64,000 bases of DNA from Silurus meridionalis (lineage: Eukaryota > Chordata > Actinopteri > Siluriformes > Siluridae). Location of the stretch: the NCBI RefSeq assembly GCF_014805685.1, contig NC_060911.1, positions 11,021,212-11,085,211 on the forward strand. The letters run 5' to 3'. The position numbers and the translations under genes are program-made. Of the stretch, positions 47,957-61,304 are shown in pieces (positions within the stretch are counted from its first letter, which is position 1; each line of letters starts with the position of its first letter). The notes beneath the pieces were generated by a model. It saw only the letters and a list, made by a program, of their open reading frames with translations. It ran no database searches and was not told the DNA's origin.

Positions 47957-48232
47957 TAAACATTACAAACAATGCTGTTTATGCTTCAGTCCTAGTTCAA
48001 ACACCACCTAAACCCAGCTACACTGTAATATCCGATATGCGTGCCATTTTTGAAAAAATCCAAATCCCTGAACAGTAGGTTGCAGACAGAGGTGAAAATA
48101 AAATAAATAATGAATCATTTTTAAAAAATCCAACATCCAATTTGATCATTTTGACACCTTAAATGCAAGAAAATCTGCAGCTTCCTGTTTGAGTCTAAGA
48201 TTTTGGAATGAATTTACAGTATATATATATAT

Positions 48233-48650
48233 TAGGGCTGTAAAATATTTAATTGAATGATTGACATGAATTAACGCATGATTAATTGCACCTTAATTGC
48301 ACATTTTTATCTGTTCTAAAACTTATCTGTTTGGTTTCTTTTATCTGAAACCAAACTTAACATACAGCGTGAAGACAAAATATAGATAGAAGACAATATA
48401 AAATATTGTAAATGTTATAAAGTATTTATAGTGTTTTAAATTTAGTAAATAATCAGGACACCAAACGGAACTTTTTTTGTTTCCACACGGATGGTTTTAA
48501 TTGCCAAATGTGTGCTTTATGGTGGATTTTGGTGCTTGATCTTAAACTTGGCGCATAAGTAAAACAAATAAAAAAAAAATTTTGGTGTATTTTATTATTT
48601 GTTTTTATATCAGGGTAAAGAAAGGACGTTGTGAATAAACGTGTGTTGCG
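48233..48650 (+). mobile_element. Non-autonomous hAT-like relic (family C)
   Basis: Starts 'agggctgtaaaatatttaat' and contains 'gaccacacgg'-like 'tttccacacggatggtttta' and 'caggacaccaaacggaac', matching the inverse of 8660-9106. No coding capacity. Confidence 0.5.
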
Positions 48651-48859
48651 TTGAAGGTTTTAATTTTGCTGTTTTATATTTATTTAATGGTCAAACAGAA
48701 ATGTGCACTGCATTAATCATCCGTAAAAACTTTAAAACGAATCTGCGAAATACTCCCTCCATCTTCTCAACACACTCTCTTCACAAGTCAACACATTTGT
48801 CTCTGCATCCTTTATTGCTCTAACTTATAGCACATCCTTTCCAGCTCGGTCCCTCTGCC

Positions 48860-50040
48860 TCACCAGTCAGTACAAATTCTTTTCTCCTTCCTTAGTGTCC
48901 AACTTCATATACAGCTCCTCATATGCTTTTTCTTTGGCTTTAGCCACATCCCTCTTTACCTGCTGCCACATTTCCTTGTACTCCTGCCTACTTTTCTTAT
49001 CACTCTGCCGATCCCAATTTTGTTTTGCCAACCTCTTTTTCTTGATCCTTTTTTCATTCCACCACCACATCTCTTTGCCTTCTTTTCTCTTTTCAAATGT
49101 CACACCAAGTACCTTTCTAGCTGTCTCCCTTATCACTTCTGCAGTAGTTGCCAAATTATCCAGCACCTCTTCACCACCACGAGCCCCTGTCTGACCTCTT
49201 CCCTGAACCTCACACTACACTCTTCCTCCTTCAGTTTCTCCCATTTTATTCTTTTTTCAGTCCTCACTGTTTTTCTCTTTTTCTTCACTTCCAAAGCCAT
49301 CCTACAGACCACCATCCAATGCTGTTTAGCTACACTGTCCTTTGCCAACACCTTGAAGTCTCCAATCTCTTTCAGGTTGCATCTCCTACATAGAACATAG
49401 TCCACATGTGTGCACTTCCTCCGCTCTTATACGTCACCCAATGATCCTTCGTTTTCTTAAAATTTGTATTTACCACAGCCATTTCCATCCTTTTAGCAAA
49501 ATTTACCACCATCTGCCATTCTACATTCCTCTCCTTAAGGCCATACCTACCCATCACCTCCTCATCACCTCTGTTCCTTTTACCAACATGGCCATTGAAG
49601 TCTGCACCAATCACCAATTTTTCATTCCTAGTTTCACTCTCCACCACTTTACAACCCACTCCAGAACTTTTCATTCTCTTCCATTTTACAACCGACTTGT
49701 GGAGCATATCCACTGATGACATTTATCATCACCCCTTCAACTTCCAGCTTCACGTTCATTACCAGAAACTCTCTTCACCTCCACTACACTCTTACTGTGC
49801 TCTTCCTTCAGGATCACCCCTACACCATTTCTCTTTCCATCCACACCATGGTAGAAAACCCCCCTCCATTGTTCCTCACCTTACTTCCTTTCCACTTGAT
49901 CTCTTGAACACACATGTCTACCATTCTCTGCTTCATCATATTAGCTGCCTCTCTTCCTTTACCAGTCATAGTATTATAAGTGCCCACCCTAACCTACACT
50001 CTCCTCCACGTCTCCTTTCCCTGCTGTCTCTGTAGATGTC
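48860..50040 (-). mobile_element. RTE-type LINE fragment: endonuclease and linker, no RT
   Basis: Read on the minus strand, frames at 49595-50035, 49372-49722, 49133-49405 and 48867-49166 follow one another with frameshifts. They carry the end of an apurinic endonuclease domain: 'GADFNGHVGKRNRGDEEV' (catalytic D-F-N), 'FAKRMEMAVVNTNF' and 'VTYKSGG'. The linker follows with 'KEMWWWNEKRIKKKRLAK' and 'KAKEKAYEELYMKLDTKEG'. The same sequence is known from fish and reptile RTE elements, often mis-annotated as craniofacial development protein 2-like. Reverse transcriptase should follow after 48867 but is absent, so the 3' part is lost. Upstream text near 50060-50140 looks like the 5' region of the element. 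Confidence 0.85.
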
Positions 50041-50185
50041 TTACCCCTCTTCTATTGGCGAACAGTAGCACAATTTCAACCGGTACCCTGTTGGCTAACA
50101 ATACCTGTGGCGGTCGTTGGTTACCCGGGCCTCGACCGATCCGGTATGGGATTTAAGTTTGTGATCCGTATATTTGATTTCAACA

Positions 50186-50345
50186 GTCAAGTCAAGTCAA
50201 GAGTCAAGAAGCTTTTATTGTCATTTCAACCATATATAGCTGATGCACTACGCAGTGAAATGAAACAACGTTTCTCCTGAACCCAGGTGCTACATAAAAT
50301 AACATAAAACAACAGTCACAGAACAGAAAAACACACGGCCAAGAA
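50186..50345 (+). repeat. Family M dispersed element
   Basis: 'agcttttattgtcatttcaa' followed by 'gcagtgaaatgaaacaacg', 'aacataaaacaacagtcaca' and 'gaaaaacacacgg' in the same order as at 36862-37110. Preceded by a (gtcaa)n run. Confidence 0.55.
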
Positions 50346-50454
50346 CTAAGAACTAAGATGATTTGGCACATGTTTTATTCTGGATGCCCTTCCTAACGCA
50401 ACCTTCCTCTTTTATGTGGTCTTAGGACTAATGGCTGTGTTAAATATATATATA

Positions 50455-52050
<1,596 letters not shown>

Positions 52051-52056
52051 TATGTA

Positions 52057-52122
<66 letters not shown>
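52057..52122. repeat. (TA)n microsatellite between two transposons
   Basis: TA tract of about 66 bp lying between the right end of the Tc1 (52050) and the left end of the MITE (52126). Confidence 0.93.
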
Positions 52123-52125
<3 letters not shown>

Positions 52126-52668
52126 CAGTACAGACCAAAAGTTTGGACACACCTCATTCAAAGAGTTTTCTTTATTTTCATGACTATGAAAATTGTAGAT
52201 TCACACTGAAGGCATCAAAACTATGAATTAACACATGTGGAATTATATATGGAATTATATACATAACAAAAAAGTGTGAAACAACTGAAAAATTTCATAT
52301 TCTATGTTCTTCAAAGTAGCCACCTTTTGCTTTAATTACTGCTTTGCACACTCTTGGCATTCTCTTGATGAGCTTCAAGAGGTAGTCACCTGAAATGGTC
52401 TTCCAACAGTCTTGAAGGAGTTCCCCGAGAGATGCTTAGCACTTGTTGGCCCTTTTGCCTTCACTCTGCGGTCCAGCTCACCCCTAAACCATCTCGATTG
52501 GGTTCAGGTCCGGTGACTGTGGAGGCCAGGTCATCTGGCAGCACCCCATCACTCTCCTTCTTGGTCAAATAGCCCTTGATGACTTCAGTGTGACTCTACA
52601 ATTTTTATAGTCATGAAAATAAAGAAAACTCTTTGAATGAGAAGGTGTGTCCAAACTTTTGGTCTGTA

Positions 52669-52671
<3 letters not shown>
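52126..52671 (-). mobile_element. Tc1-derived MITE with about 75-bp terminal inverted repeats
   Basis: Ends 'cagtacagaccaaaagtttg' and the inverse 'caaacttttggtctgtactg'. The match extends through 'aaagagttttctttattttc' and 'atgactat(g/a)aaaattgta'. The 546-bp element keeps a remnant of transposase C-terminal coding sequence (52320-52560) on the minus strand. It is bounded by TA on both sides and sits between two TA microsatellites. Confidence 0.88.

Positions 52672-52672
<1 letters not shown>

Positions 52673-52744
<72 letters not shown>
52673..52744. repeat. (TA)n microsatellite
   Basis: TA tract of about 70 bp between the MITE and the LTR element. Confidence 0.93.
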
Positions 52745-52746
<2 letters not shown>

Positions 52747-53155
52747 TGTATCGGGACCGGTAGAACACAGAACACAAATCATGTAGTGTTAGGGGTGTTT
52801 ATTTTCAAGATAAAGGTGCTGTGAGAGTGAGAGGTGAAGACGTGATGGTTGTCTGGGAGCTAAGCGGGGGGTTTGGGGCAAATCCCGAGCACACGACAGG
52901 AAAGGGAGTCCTCGACTAGAGGCTTCTTCTCTGCTGTCACTGCTGTTGCTGCTGCCTGAAAGGAAAGAAGAGAGACAAAACCAGCATTACCTGGGAGCCG
53001 AATGTTCTTCAACACGCTGTCACCTGAAGCTCCTTTTATACAGTCCTTATATGGCTCAGAGAGGGTCTCTTGATCCACTTGTGTTGCCCTGCACCCTTGC
53101 CACGTGTTCGGCCGCTTTCCCCAAGTGCCGTTGTCCTTTCAGCACCCATCTGACA
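52747..53155 (-). mobile_element. Probable 3' LTR of the Gmr1-like element
   Basis: On the minus strand the segment starts TGTCA (53155) after a short purine tract (near 53167-53173) and ends ATACA (52747), the usual TG...CA form. Inside are a TATA box (TATAAAAGG, near 53033-53041) and a downstream AATAAA (near 52800), in the order expected for U3 and R. The boundaries are approximate because no second LTR is visible in the window. Confidence 0.5.
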
Positions 53156-53209
53156 GTCGGCCTGTAACCCCCCAAACTCCAAACCTACTTTTGTCTGTGT
53201 TTGGGCCCA

Positions 53210-53690
53210 GAGTCTGTATCCTAGAGAAAGGGTGTCGGCATTGGCATGCATCAGCCCGGTCCAGTGATGTACCTGGAACGAGTCCTGCAGTGAAAGGAAC
53301 CATGTTATTTTTTAATTCGAGTCTTTCGCCTTGTCCATCCAATAATGAGTTGTCTGTTATTTACGTGAATTTTCTACCTGTCAAATAGTATTGGAGCTCC
53401 TATAATGCCTTTAATGCTCTAATCCTTCTAACATATAGCACCAGGTGTTCCTTTTCCTCAAAGACCTGTGAAAGGGCCGACCCAGTCCGGTTTCCAACTT
53501 GTCTGTGTGTACGACAAAAGGAAGGTTAAAATCTGTGCTTCAGTCAGCCCCAGGTGGGTTTGCCATTAAGCCTGCCTTTCTGTGCTCCTTCAACAATTCT
53601 CTTACATGGTATAGTTGATCCTCCCATGTCCTGGAGTGAGTTGTTGGACGAACTAGTTGGGTCAGAACCCGCTGCTGCTGAGAACGTCAG
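53210..53690 (-). pseudogene. RT and RNase H remnants of the LTR element
   Basis: The minus-strand translation gives 'WEDQLYHVRELLKEHRKAGL' (the end of the RT palm/thumb region of gypsy-type RTs), then 'DFNLPFVVHTDK' (the RNase H start, where the family usually has an acidic TDAS) and 'ELQYYLTGRKFT' (the RNase H middle). Catalytic YxDD of RT is not present. They are separated by stops and deletions. Confidence 0.7.
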
Positions 53691-53819
53691 ATAATTGGTC
53701 TATTGGTCTATAGCTCCATTATGTCCTGCTACTGCGCGGGTGTCATCTTCACCCTTGTGGACCAAGGTACACCCTGGCGGTTCTGTGGGGGAGGTGCAGA
53801 ATGCTGACACAACAGGATT

Positions 53820-54676
53820 AGTTTGCACCCACTCCTTCAACAGGTTGATGTGATATATTTGTGTTTGTGTTTGTTACCTGGCTGTTTCAGGCAGTAGTTT
53901 ACTGGGCAGACTTTCTCAAGGGCCGTGTACAGACCATGCCACATGGCTAGTAGGCTTTGTTAGGAACCAGGAGTAGCACCTGTTCCCCTGGTTGAAACTC
54001 TCTTGCTTGTGCTGTTTCACTGTCGGTGCTACATTCTCTATTCGATCCTGCATTTCCTGCATGTACTCGCAATCAATTGGCTGCTCCTCCCATGCTATTT
54101 TGGCCACGTTCCAAACAGGTGTAAACCCCGTCGAAGCTTGCGGTGTTTCTCTTATCGCGAAGAGGACATAGAGGTCCCAGTTTCCCCTATCCTCCTCCAC
54201 CATCATTCAGAGCATACATTTTGGTTGAAATGTTCGACAAGTCCATCTGTTTGGGGGTGGTAATCCCATGTCCTGATGCGTTTTACATGTAATAGCCGAC
54301 AGAGGTCTGACATTAATTTTGATACGAAGGGTGTACCTTGGTCAGTTAGGAGGTCCTTGGGGATTCCCACCCTGCTGAAGAGCAGCATTAATTCCTTGGT
54401 GATGTTCTTTGTGGTGATTTTTTTTAAGGGGAATGCTTCTGGGTACTAAGTTGCATAGTCAACCATGACCAATATCTACTCGTTCCTCACGCAGACTTTG
54501 GGAGTGAGCCCACGAGGGTCCATACCGAGTCTCTCGAAGGGAACCCCGATTATTGGTAGTGGTTTAAGGGTTGGTCCAGCTGTTGTTTTTTCCCCTTCGA
54601 TTTGCAATACCTGGCTCCTGCATTGTCTTTTTTTTGTTCCCACCTGAAGTTGCCTTCTCGGGATGCCTGGCGACAC
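53820..54676 (-). pseudogene. Integrase remnant of the LTR element
   Basis: Minus-strand frames at 54476-54676 (zinc-binding/core entry, 'PLPIIGVPFERLGMDP'), 54203-54388 ('LLTDQGTPFVSKLM', 'YHPQTDGLVEHFNQ': core with catalytic D and E) and 53916-54206 ('VLFAIRETPQASTGFTP'). The C-terminal signature 'YHINLLKEWV' lies near 53850-53821. It belongs to the retroviral-type integrase family of Ty3/gypsy elements. Frameshifts separate the pieces. Confidence 0.82.
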
Positions 54677-54749
54677 ACAGAGAGAGGCTTAGTGTTATTA
54701 TTTAACCCACCCTCCTCTCCTGTGTCCTCCGTGCCATCCTCGTGGGTTA

Positions 54750-55085
54750 TTAATGTTGTCCGGGTTTGTCCTGGTTTCTGGTGTGGTTGATTTTTTGCCC
54801 CTTTTCCCTGATGCTTTTCCAGGCAATGGGTGGGTGGGTATAGAATCCTGGCCAGTCCCTTCCTATAAGCACAGGCACAGGCAGGTCAGAAATTAATCTC
54901 ATTATTAATGGCCACTCACCTTCATTGTTCGCCACCCGGATCTGGGTGGTGGGCACCTCTCGCATGTCCCCATGCACACATGCCACCGGGCTGGCTTTGC
55001 CGTTGCGGGCTGTGACTGAGGGTCTGGCCTAGGTTATGCTGCTACCTGTGTCGAGCAGCGCCTCTGTGTTCTTGCCGTTTCAATT
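54750..55085 (-). pseudogene. Aspartic protease remnant of the LTR element
   Basis: The minus-strand translation reads 'EALLDTGSSIT' followed by a stop, then 'CVHGDMREVPTTQIRV' and 'DLPVPVLIGRDWPGF'. D-T-G is the catalytic motif of retroelement proteases. The open part is 54750-54986. Confidence 0.75.
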
Positions 55086-55510
55086 TTAATCTGACGACCA
55101 GTGTTTGTGGCTGCGTCATTGAGTGCACTGTTCATCCTGCCAGCCATGGTTTTGGGGCCTGTCTTGCCTCTCACCTCGATCGGTAGGCATGGGTACATCT
55201 ACCGTCAAAGAAACTCAGGGTTAGTTTTGTTGATTTTTCTCTCTTGTTTACTACTGGGCCGCTCTTGTCGTCAAAAACATTGTTTTGAGCGAGCCTGGTA
55301 GTGTGTTTCTTTCTTTTCTAGTTTTCCTAGTTTCAGTGTGGAGAGAGCACATTAGAGCGCATCCACTACCTCTTTGGGGCTTTTAGGATCGCACATTCCC
55401 ACGGCTTTCCACTCCCTTATAAGGGTAGTGCCCTTATAAGTTTATCCATTGCCACGCGCTCGGTTATTTCTGTGGCTGACTTTTTTCCTGGTTGAAGCCA
55501 CCTTTTTTGT

Positions 55511-57205
55511 CGTTCGAAGTAATTGTTCCATCTGCGCTTTTTGAGTACTTTCGGTTTTGTACACCTATTGATGAAATTACGCAGCTGTGTTTCTTAGCGA
55601 CAAGCTATAGCATTCGAGGATTTCCCTCTGTAGTGTATTGTAGTTTGCGGGCGTCTCAATGGGTATATATATATATATATACACAGAAAATATTAATTCT
55701 AAAATATATTTGCTAACAAATATACTACTAAAATATATATTATACATGGAAAATATATTTAACCATATATAGACTCTTAAAAATATTTCCTTTTCAGGAA
55801 GAATTATCATTCTATTATTGCTAACAAAAAATAGCCAGAAAATTAGTATCTTTGAAATTTGTTTTGTCCTTTTTTTTTGTTACTTTAATAGACTCAAATC
55901 GAAAAAATTAATAGAGGTTGTTTTATTTGTGTTGTCCATGTGCTCAAGGTATCAAATTTACTAGTTTTCAGACAGAGTAATTAGTCATTCATTTAGATAC
56001 AATGCTGAGGATCTAATTAGTTATTAGTTAACATTGACTGTAGCTGTTATTAGTTAAGGCAGTTTGATGATACCATCAGGTGAAGAAAAAAAATTGCAGT
56101 GATTTTCATTTTTCTTGTCCTGGAGCAATATTATGGACATCCCGTTTATAAGTCTCTAGGCAATTGTGACCTTATAGGATTTGTGCTGGTGATTGATAAA
56201 CACTCAGTAGAAGTAGAAGCTGACGTTGTGGAATTATTACAGCCCGTGTTGACATTGAGACAGATTGGAACAGAGCATTAGCAAGCATAAACTGCTGAAC
56301 TGCAGCATGGACAAAAGTATTTACGATTGCCGGGGCTGCTATGTTAGTGAACGTGTGTAACTGTCCATCTGCTGATGTCTGGGCACGTCGCCCTTCACCT
56401 GCCAATCATTGCAGGACTGTGTGAAGCGGTATGGACATTGTGTGTGCGCATGTGTGTGTATGTGTGGGTCTGTGTGTCATTGGTTTCCTGATGGATTTCA
56501 GGATCCCAGATTGGTTAATGTGTGGTAACAAGGACAATCAGTCAGAGTGGCAGCAGGAAAAACCTGAAAACACAGATACACAAATGTTTCTGACATACGT
56601 CCACCTGAGTCATCGAACCACACAGCAGACCGGCCGAAGACAAACGTAATGTTTATACCATATAACCGTTATAGAAGTCAACTTGTGTTTGCTTGGGTTT
56701 AGTTTCCTTGTGTTCTTTTTTTACACAGTCGTGGGAACATGCAAAACTGACGGCAATACATAGATCAGAATACCCACACCAAGAATGTTATGCCTAACCC
56801 CTGGCTGGTCTGATCGCGCACACACAAATCTGTTACCTTTCTCCTTCTTACGATCGTCAGCTTATAAAGGGTTTTATGAATTCCTTTTTGGGATGAAAGT
56901 CATCAAAGTGTGACCGGATGAAAGGTAGCGAGTCGTATAAAGGAATCGTAAAAAGACCGGCTTTTCCTTTATTTTTTATGAGTCCATGCAGTCATTTATA
57001 CAGTACATGATTTTTTATTTTTTTTTCATATAAATTATGATCATGTGCGTGCTTTATGTGAAGGAGGTGGAAAGACGTTTTTGTTGCAGTTCAGGATTGA
57101 GGAGCGGTGGACAATTTTTCTGTACATGAGGAAAAGTATAAATCCCCTGCTTAAATTTAACATCAGGGAAAGCGAAAGGTTTATATTTGTGAAATAATTA
57201 ATGTA
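55511..57205. other. adgrl3 intron, nothing recognised
   Basis: AT-rich with a short TA tract near 55664-55680. Between 56800 and 57000 is a more complex stretch that might be conserved non-coding sequence. The 77-aa frames at 55577 and 56172 have no domain. Confidence 0.4.
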
Positions 57206-57209
57206 CAGT

Positions 57210-57755
57210 TACACTTTTAAGGACAAATGTTTTGGGACACCTGACATTCACAGACATGTGGTTCTTCCCCAAACTGTTGCATACACAATTGTATAGGATG
57301 TCTTGGGATGGGTAGCATCAAACTTTCCTTTCATTTGGACTAGGAGACCCAAACCTGTTTCAGCATGACAATGTTTACAAAGCCAGCTCCATTAAGATGT
57401 GGTTTACAGAATGTTAGATAATATTTCAAAGCATTAATTCATTTATTTAACCAGAAGTAATTTACATGGTTTGTGACTTCTTCCTATTATCATTCTTTGC
57501 ATATTGTCATGCTGTGACTGTCATAACTTTGTGATAGCTGCTTACGTACTGTATGTGCCAAAAACAGTATGACCTTCTACAATGTTCTCGTTTATCATGT
57601 ACTGATGTACTGATGATCAACCCTATTGAACAGCTTTGAGATGAATTGGAACACTGACTTCACCCTTCACTCTATATCAATACCTACTTTACTAATAACC
57701 TTATACAAAATCTTAGGCAGGTGTCCACAAACCTTTGTCCATATAGTGACTTGTA
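57210..57755 (+). mobile_element. Family T Tc1-type relic, near full length
   Basis: Starts 'ggacaaatgttttgggacac', passes 'aactgttgcatacacaattg', 'ctaggagacccaaacctgtt' and 'caaccctattgaacagcttt' (transposase motif NPIEQL), and ends 'caggtgtccacaaacctttg', 'tccatatagtg'. An insertion or divergent patch lies in the middle. Confidence 0.7.
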
Positions 57756-58335
57756 AAATATATTTAAGTACAGAAAAGAAAAAAAAAAACTAAATACTTC
57801 CTTGCTGTCCATCATTTGGTTTAATATAGTGTAGATAGAATGCTGTTAATCACCAGTTATTACATAATATTTAAGACTTCAGACTTTGTGTTAACGAGTT
57901 ATTAATTATTTGTTATATTTACAACAAATATTCAAATATTAAAGTTTTAAAAGTAAGATGCAAAGTAATTATCAAAGGCTTTGGCTTCATTGAGACAATT
58001 CTGCACATTTTTCTTTTAATCTATATCGTTGTTCACATAGAATGGACTGGAAATGAGCCGTGTCCACCAATAGCTCTGGCCACATCTGGATGAATTTAAT
58101 TTAGCATAAAACCAGATTGTCTGTCTCAGAGGCTTGTCTTTTATTGCTTTAAAAAACTCCCACATCCCAGGATGTGGGAACGTAGGGTGCATAGGGCTGA
58201 ATCCATGGAGCACATTAAGTGCACTGCAAAACCATGTGAATGGAATCCCATGGAAAACTTGTGAGACTATCGGGAATGGCAGATGAAGCAACCCCCAGAA
58301 TGTGTTGCTGAATAGAGCAAGTCACTAAAAGAGTG
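57756..58335. other. adgrl3 intron, possible further degraded relic
   Basis: Includes text at 58180-58300 ('gaatggaatcccatggaaaa') loosely like transposase debris, but not enough to classify. Confidence 0.3.
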
Positions 58336-58339
58336 GAAT

Positions 58340-58655
58340 AAAAATGTATAGACAAACTATGAAGGGTACTGAGGTAGGTGAGGTGAGGAGGCCTGAGGTG
58401 CAGAAAGCATTTCCTTTCATTCCAAAGGTGTTGAGGTCAGAGCTCTATAGCAGGAGATCTTCCAGTCCAACCCATGTAAAGCATTTTTTAATAGATCTGG
58501 CTTTGTGCACAGGGGCAATATCATGCTGGGACAGGTTTGGGCCCCCTAATTCAAGACCTCCTACACAATTTTGTGCTTTTAGCATTGTGGTTTGTGGAAG
58601 AAACACATATGGCTAGAAATATCAGGTGTCCCAATACTTTGTCTATATAGAGTAT
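58340..58655 (-). mobile_element. Family T Tc1-type relic, 3' half
   Basis: Reverse copy: 'gaggtgaggaggcctgaggt', 'gttgaggtcagagctctata', 'tatcatgctgggacaggttt', 'gtcccaatactttgtctata'. The 90-aa plus frame over it is a reading of this repeat. Confidence 0.65.
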
Positions 58656-59500
58656 AAATGCACATACTGTATAAGTGTTGTAACAAACCAGACATGGCAA
58701 AGGATTCGTGTGAAGAGTTTAGCAGTCTTTAGACAGGAAAGGGTCAAAAACAGCAGTCATCAAATAATCTTTAAAATATCATGGTAATGGTAAAAAATAG
58801 TCAAATATATTTTACCAAAATTGTCCTGACACAGGATAGCCAATCACGAAAAACAATGGTTTAGGATAAATGCAAAGACTTATAAAGTAAAACTAAATTG
58901 CTTGAAAACCAGGAACTAAACAGGATGAGCAACTGATTCAAATTCTGACCTCTGCTGGTGTGGAGGGTTTCGGTCCAATTTAACCATGTATGTAGTATAA
59001 ACACCATCTACTTCACTAGGAACACCTGTACACTAACACTCAGGGGTAAAAAAAAAAAAGTCGAGTGGTGGGCTGTGCATTTCACATCTAATCCTTTAGT
59101 AGTGCCTTACTTGAATTAATCCACCACTTAATATCATCATTATGATGCCATGGCTATAGAAACCATCAATATTATACAGAAACGCAGTATGAGACAGCGC
59201 TGCATCAGGAATCTCATACAACAGGAATTATTGCCATCATTAAAGTCAGAACCTAGTGACCACAATTTAACGAGTCTATCTACAACTCTCCTTTCACTGC
59301 AGCCACAACTGCACGGCCCACATACATTATCTCCAGCAGAGACATCAATTTAAACTTCATAACCAAAAAAATAGTCCACCTCTCGTTTTTACATTTAATT
59401 GGATTGATGTATTACTGTTTTAATGGGGATTTGAAATTAAGGCAAAGTTTGTATTTTTGTACAAAAAACACTGTTTTTAACTATGTTGGCTTTCCTCAAA
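58656..59500. other. adgrl3 intron, mostly unrecognised
   Basis: A short family U end ('tcactaggaacacctgtaca', near 59013) is the only repeat piece I see. Confidence 0.35.
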
Positions 59501-59504
59501 ATGT

Positions 59505-59812
59505 CCTGGTTGCCTCAGCTTTTTGTTCTTAGCTGACAGGTGTAGAACCTGATGTGGCCTTCTGTGCTTGCAACAAATCCAACTCTGGCATTCTGAGATG
59601 CTTTTCTGCTCACCATGGCTGTCAAGAGTGATTACATGAGCTACTATATACTTCCTGACTGTTTAAACGAGCTTGTTTTCTTGTTTCTTCCCCTTCATTC
59701 TGCTCTACACCTGATTTTATGCACTGCTCCTCTAGCACATGATTGGCTGCCTGGATAATTGCATAAATGAGCAGGTGCTCCCATTAAAGTAGATGGTGAG
59801 TGTAAATTTTAA
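59505..59812 (-). mobile_element. Family U DNA transposon relic
   Basis: 'gttcttagctgacaggtgta', 'gagatgcttttctgctcacc', 'tggctgcctggataattgca', 'taaatgagcaggtgctccca' and the end 'ttaaagtagatggtgagtgt' follow the order of family U. Non-coding. Confidence 0.5.
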
Positions 59813-60311
59813 GGATGTCACCAGATGCAATTCTTTTTTTAAGTGTTCAGTATTTCTTGCTAAATTACGCAGAATAATACCGTAAATACACTCATTCAGA
59901 CCATATGCTGTACAAAGGGCAGTGTATAGCTGCTGGGGTCTTTAAAAAAATATCGAATTAGGTTCTATTAAAACATGTACGTTCATTGAGCACGAGTTTG
60001 GAGTCGTTCCTTGCTGTTATTCAATGCAAGCAATCCAGGCAGTACAGCGGAATGCTACTTGTTTCTCTCGATTTGAGAAAGACATCACCATTGTGAATGC
60101 CAGTCCCTGAGATTGCTCGGACAAATTTGCGAGAAAGCTTGCAGGAAAAAGTTTCGTAGTGCAGCTCCAGACCAATTACGAACTCAAGCAATGTAGCCAA
60201 GTAAAGTGTAGAAGTTTGGGAGTAAGTTGAAGATAAGGTTGGATCTGCAAAATGCTCTGAGTGAGAATCATGACCTTAAATCTAGACCACAAAAAGTTTC
60301 AATTTCATCAA

Positions 60312-60357
<46 letters not shown>
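60312..60357. repeat. (CA)n microsatellite
   Basis: CA run of about 46 bp. Confidence 0.95.
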
Positions 60358-60358
<1 letters not shown>

Positions 60359-60359
60359 G

Positions 60360-60570
60360 AACTCAGGTAATTTAATTACCTCGGCGCCAGTGACCCTCGG
60401 GAGCACGTTCCAAATGTTTTCTGGAGGATCTTTGGCTCTTGTCTTCTCCCCTGTGATGGAGCAGGTGGCTGTGTTCCAATCTGCCTCCCTGTTTTTGGCC
60501 TCGATGTACGACATCTGCTTTATTCGACTGTTTTTTCAAGTGCACAGTATAGGTCAGGTCCAGCATTTAG
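60360..60570. other. Candidate conserved non-coding block
   Basis: About 200 bp of balanced composition ('taatttaattacctcggcgc', 'gagcacgttccaaatgtttt') in AT-rich intron. Frames are open on both strands for 65-100 codons but lack domain signals and a splice context I can support. Either a CNE or chance. Confidence 0.25.
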
Positions 60571-60637
60571 CTTAGCAATATAGCCAGCAGGCAGTGATGT
60601 ATTGTTTGATATTTACTAAATGTGATATATATACACA

Positions 60638-60638
<1 letters not shown>

Positions 60639-60682
<44 letters not shown>
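60639..60682. repeat. (TG)n microsatellite
   Basis: TG run of about 44 bp. The 156-aa plus frame starting here is microsatellite plus AT-rich filler. Confidence 0.95.
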
Positions 60683-60684
<2 letters not shown>

Positions 60685-61304
60685 GGGGGTGGGAGGGTCA
60701 TTCAATTCCATTCACTGTCATTCACTTGTTTTGTTATTTACTGTTGGCTTTTCTAAAACAACAGAAAAGAAAAAAGCAAGCATAGCAGATACATCATTTG
60801 AGCAGACTCAGAAATGGACAATCGATTTCATTTTTATTCTAAAGTCAACATTTTCAAAATTGGAAAAGAAAAAAAATGGTTTATTAAAATACAGTAAAGA
60901 AACATCTATTAAACAACAAAAAAATACATTTACCAACAAAAATAATACAATAATTTACAACAATAATAAACAGAATACTATACATAACAATAATTACAAT
61001 ATAATACATTATATTATAATACAATTTAGAATAAAGAAAAAAATAGTTATGATTATACATAAAAATGTTAAGTTTATTTGTGTAACAAGAAAATTCATTA
61101 TAGTTTTCTTGTGATGTTTTAATTTGTAGTACTATTTAAATATAGCAAAATTAGCTTTTAATTCTCAGAATGTAACAATATCACAACAATCACTACAGTC
61201 GTCATGAACACTGGGAAGTTTATATGATAAAGTTAAAAACTACTGAAATACTAAAAGTCTTTAAGAAATATAGAACATCTCCCCAAAAGCTATATATATA
61301 TGTA
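60683..61304. other. AT-rich intron
   Basis: Strongly A-rich (60840-61060 is mainly A and AAT/ACA combinations). No gene. Confidence 0.5.

Larger units (their letters stand above)
53160..55510 (-). mobile_element. Decayed Gmr1-like LTR retrotransposon (PR-IN-RT-RH order)
   Basis: Read on the minus strand: a Gag C-terminal-like stretch (near 55480-55330, 'ERVAMDKLIRALP'), aspartic protease (about 55085-54800), integrase (about 54676-53820), then fragments of reverse transcriptase and RNase H (about 53690-53210). In ordinary Ty3/gypsy elements RT and RNase H precede integrase. Here they follow it, the arrangement described for Gmr1 elements of fish. Every domain carries stops or frameshifts and the RT is largely deleted. 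The 5' LTR is not seen, so the copy is 5'-truncated. Confidence 0.75.

Noticed and set aside
60644..61114. A 156-aa plus-strand frame
   Set aside because: Starts in a (TG)n tract and continues through A-rich low-complexity DNA, giving Lys/Asn/Ile filler without a domain.
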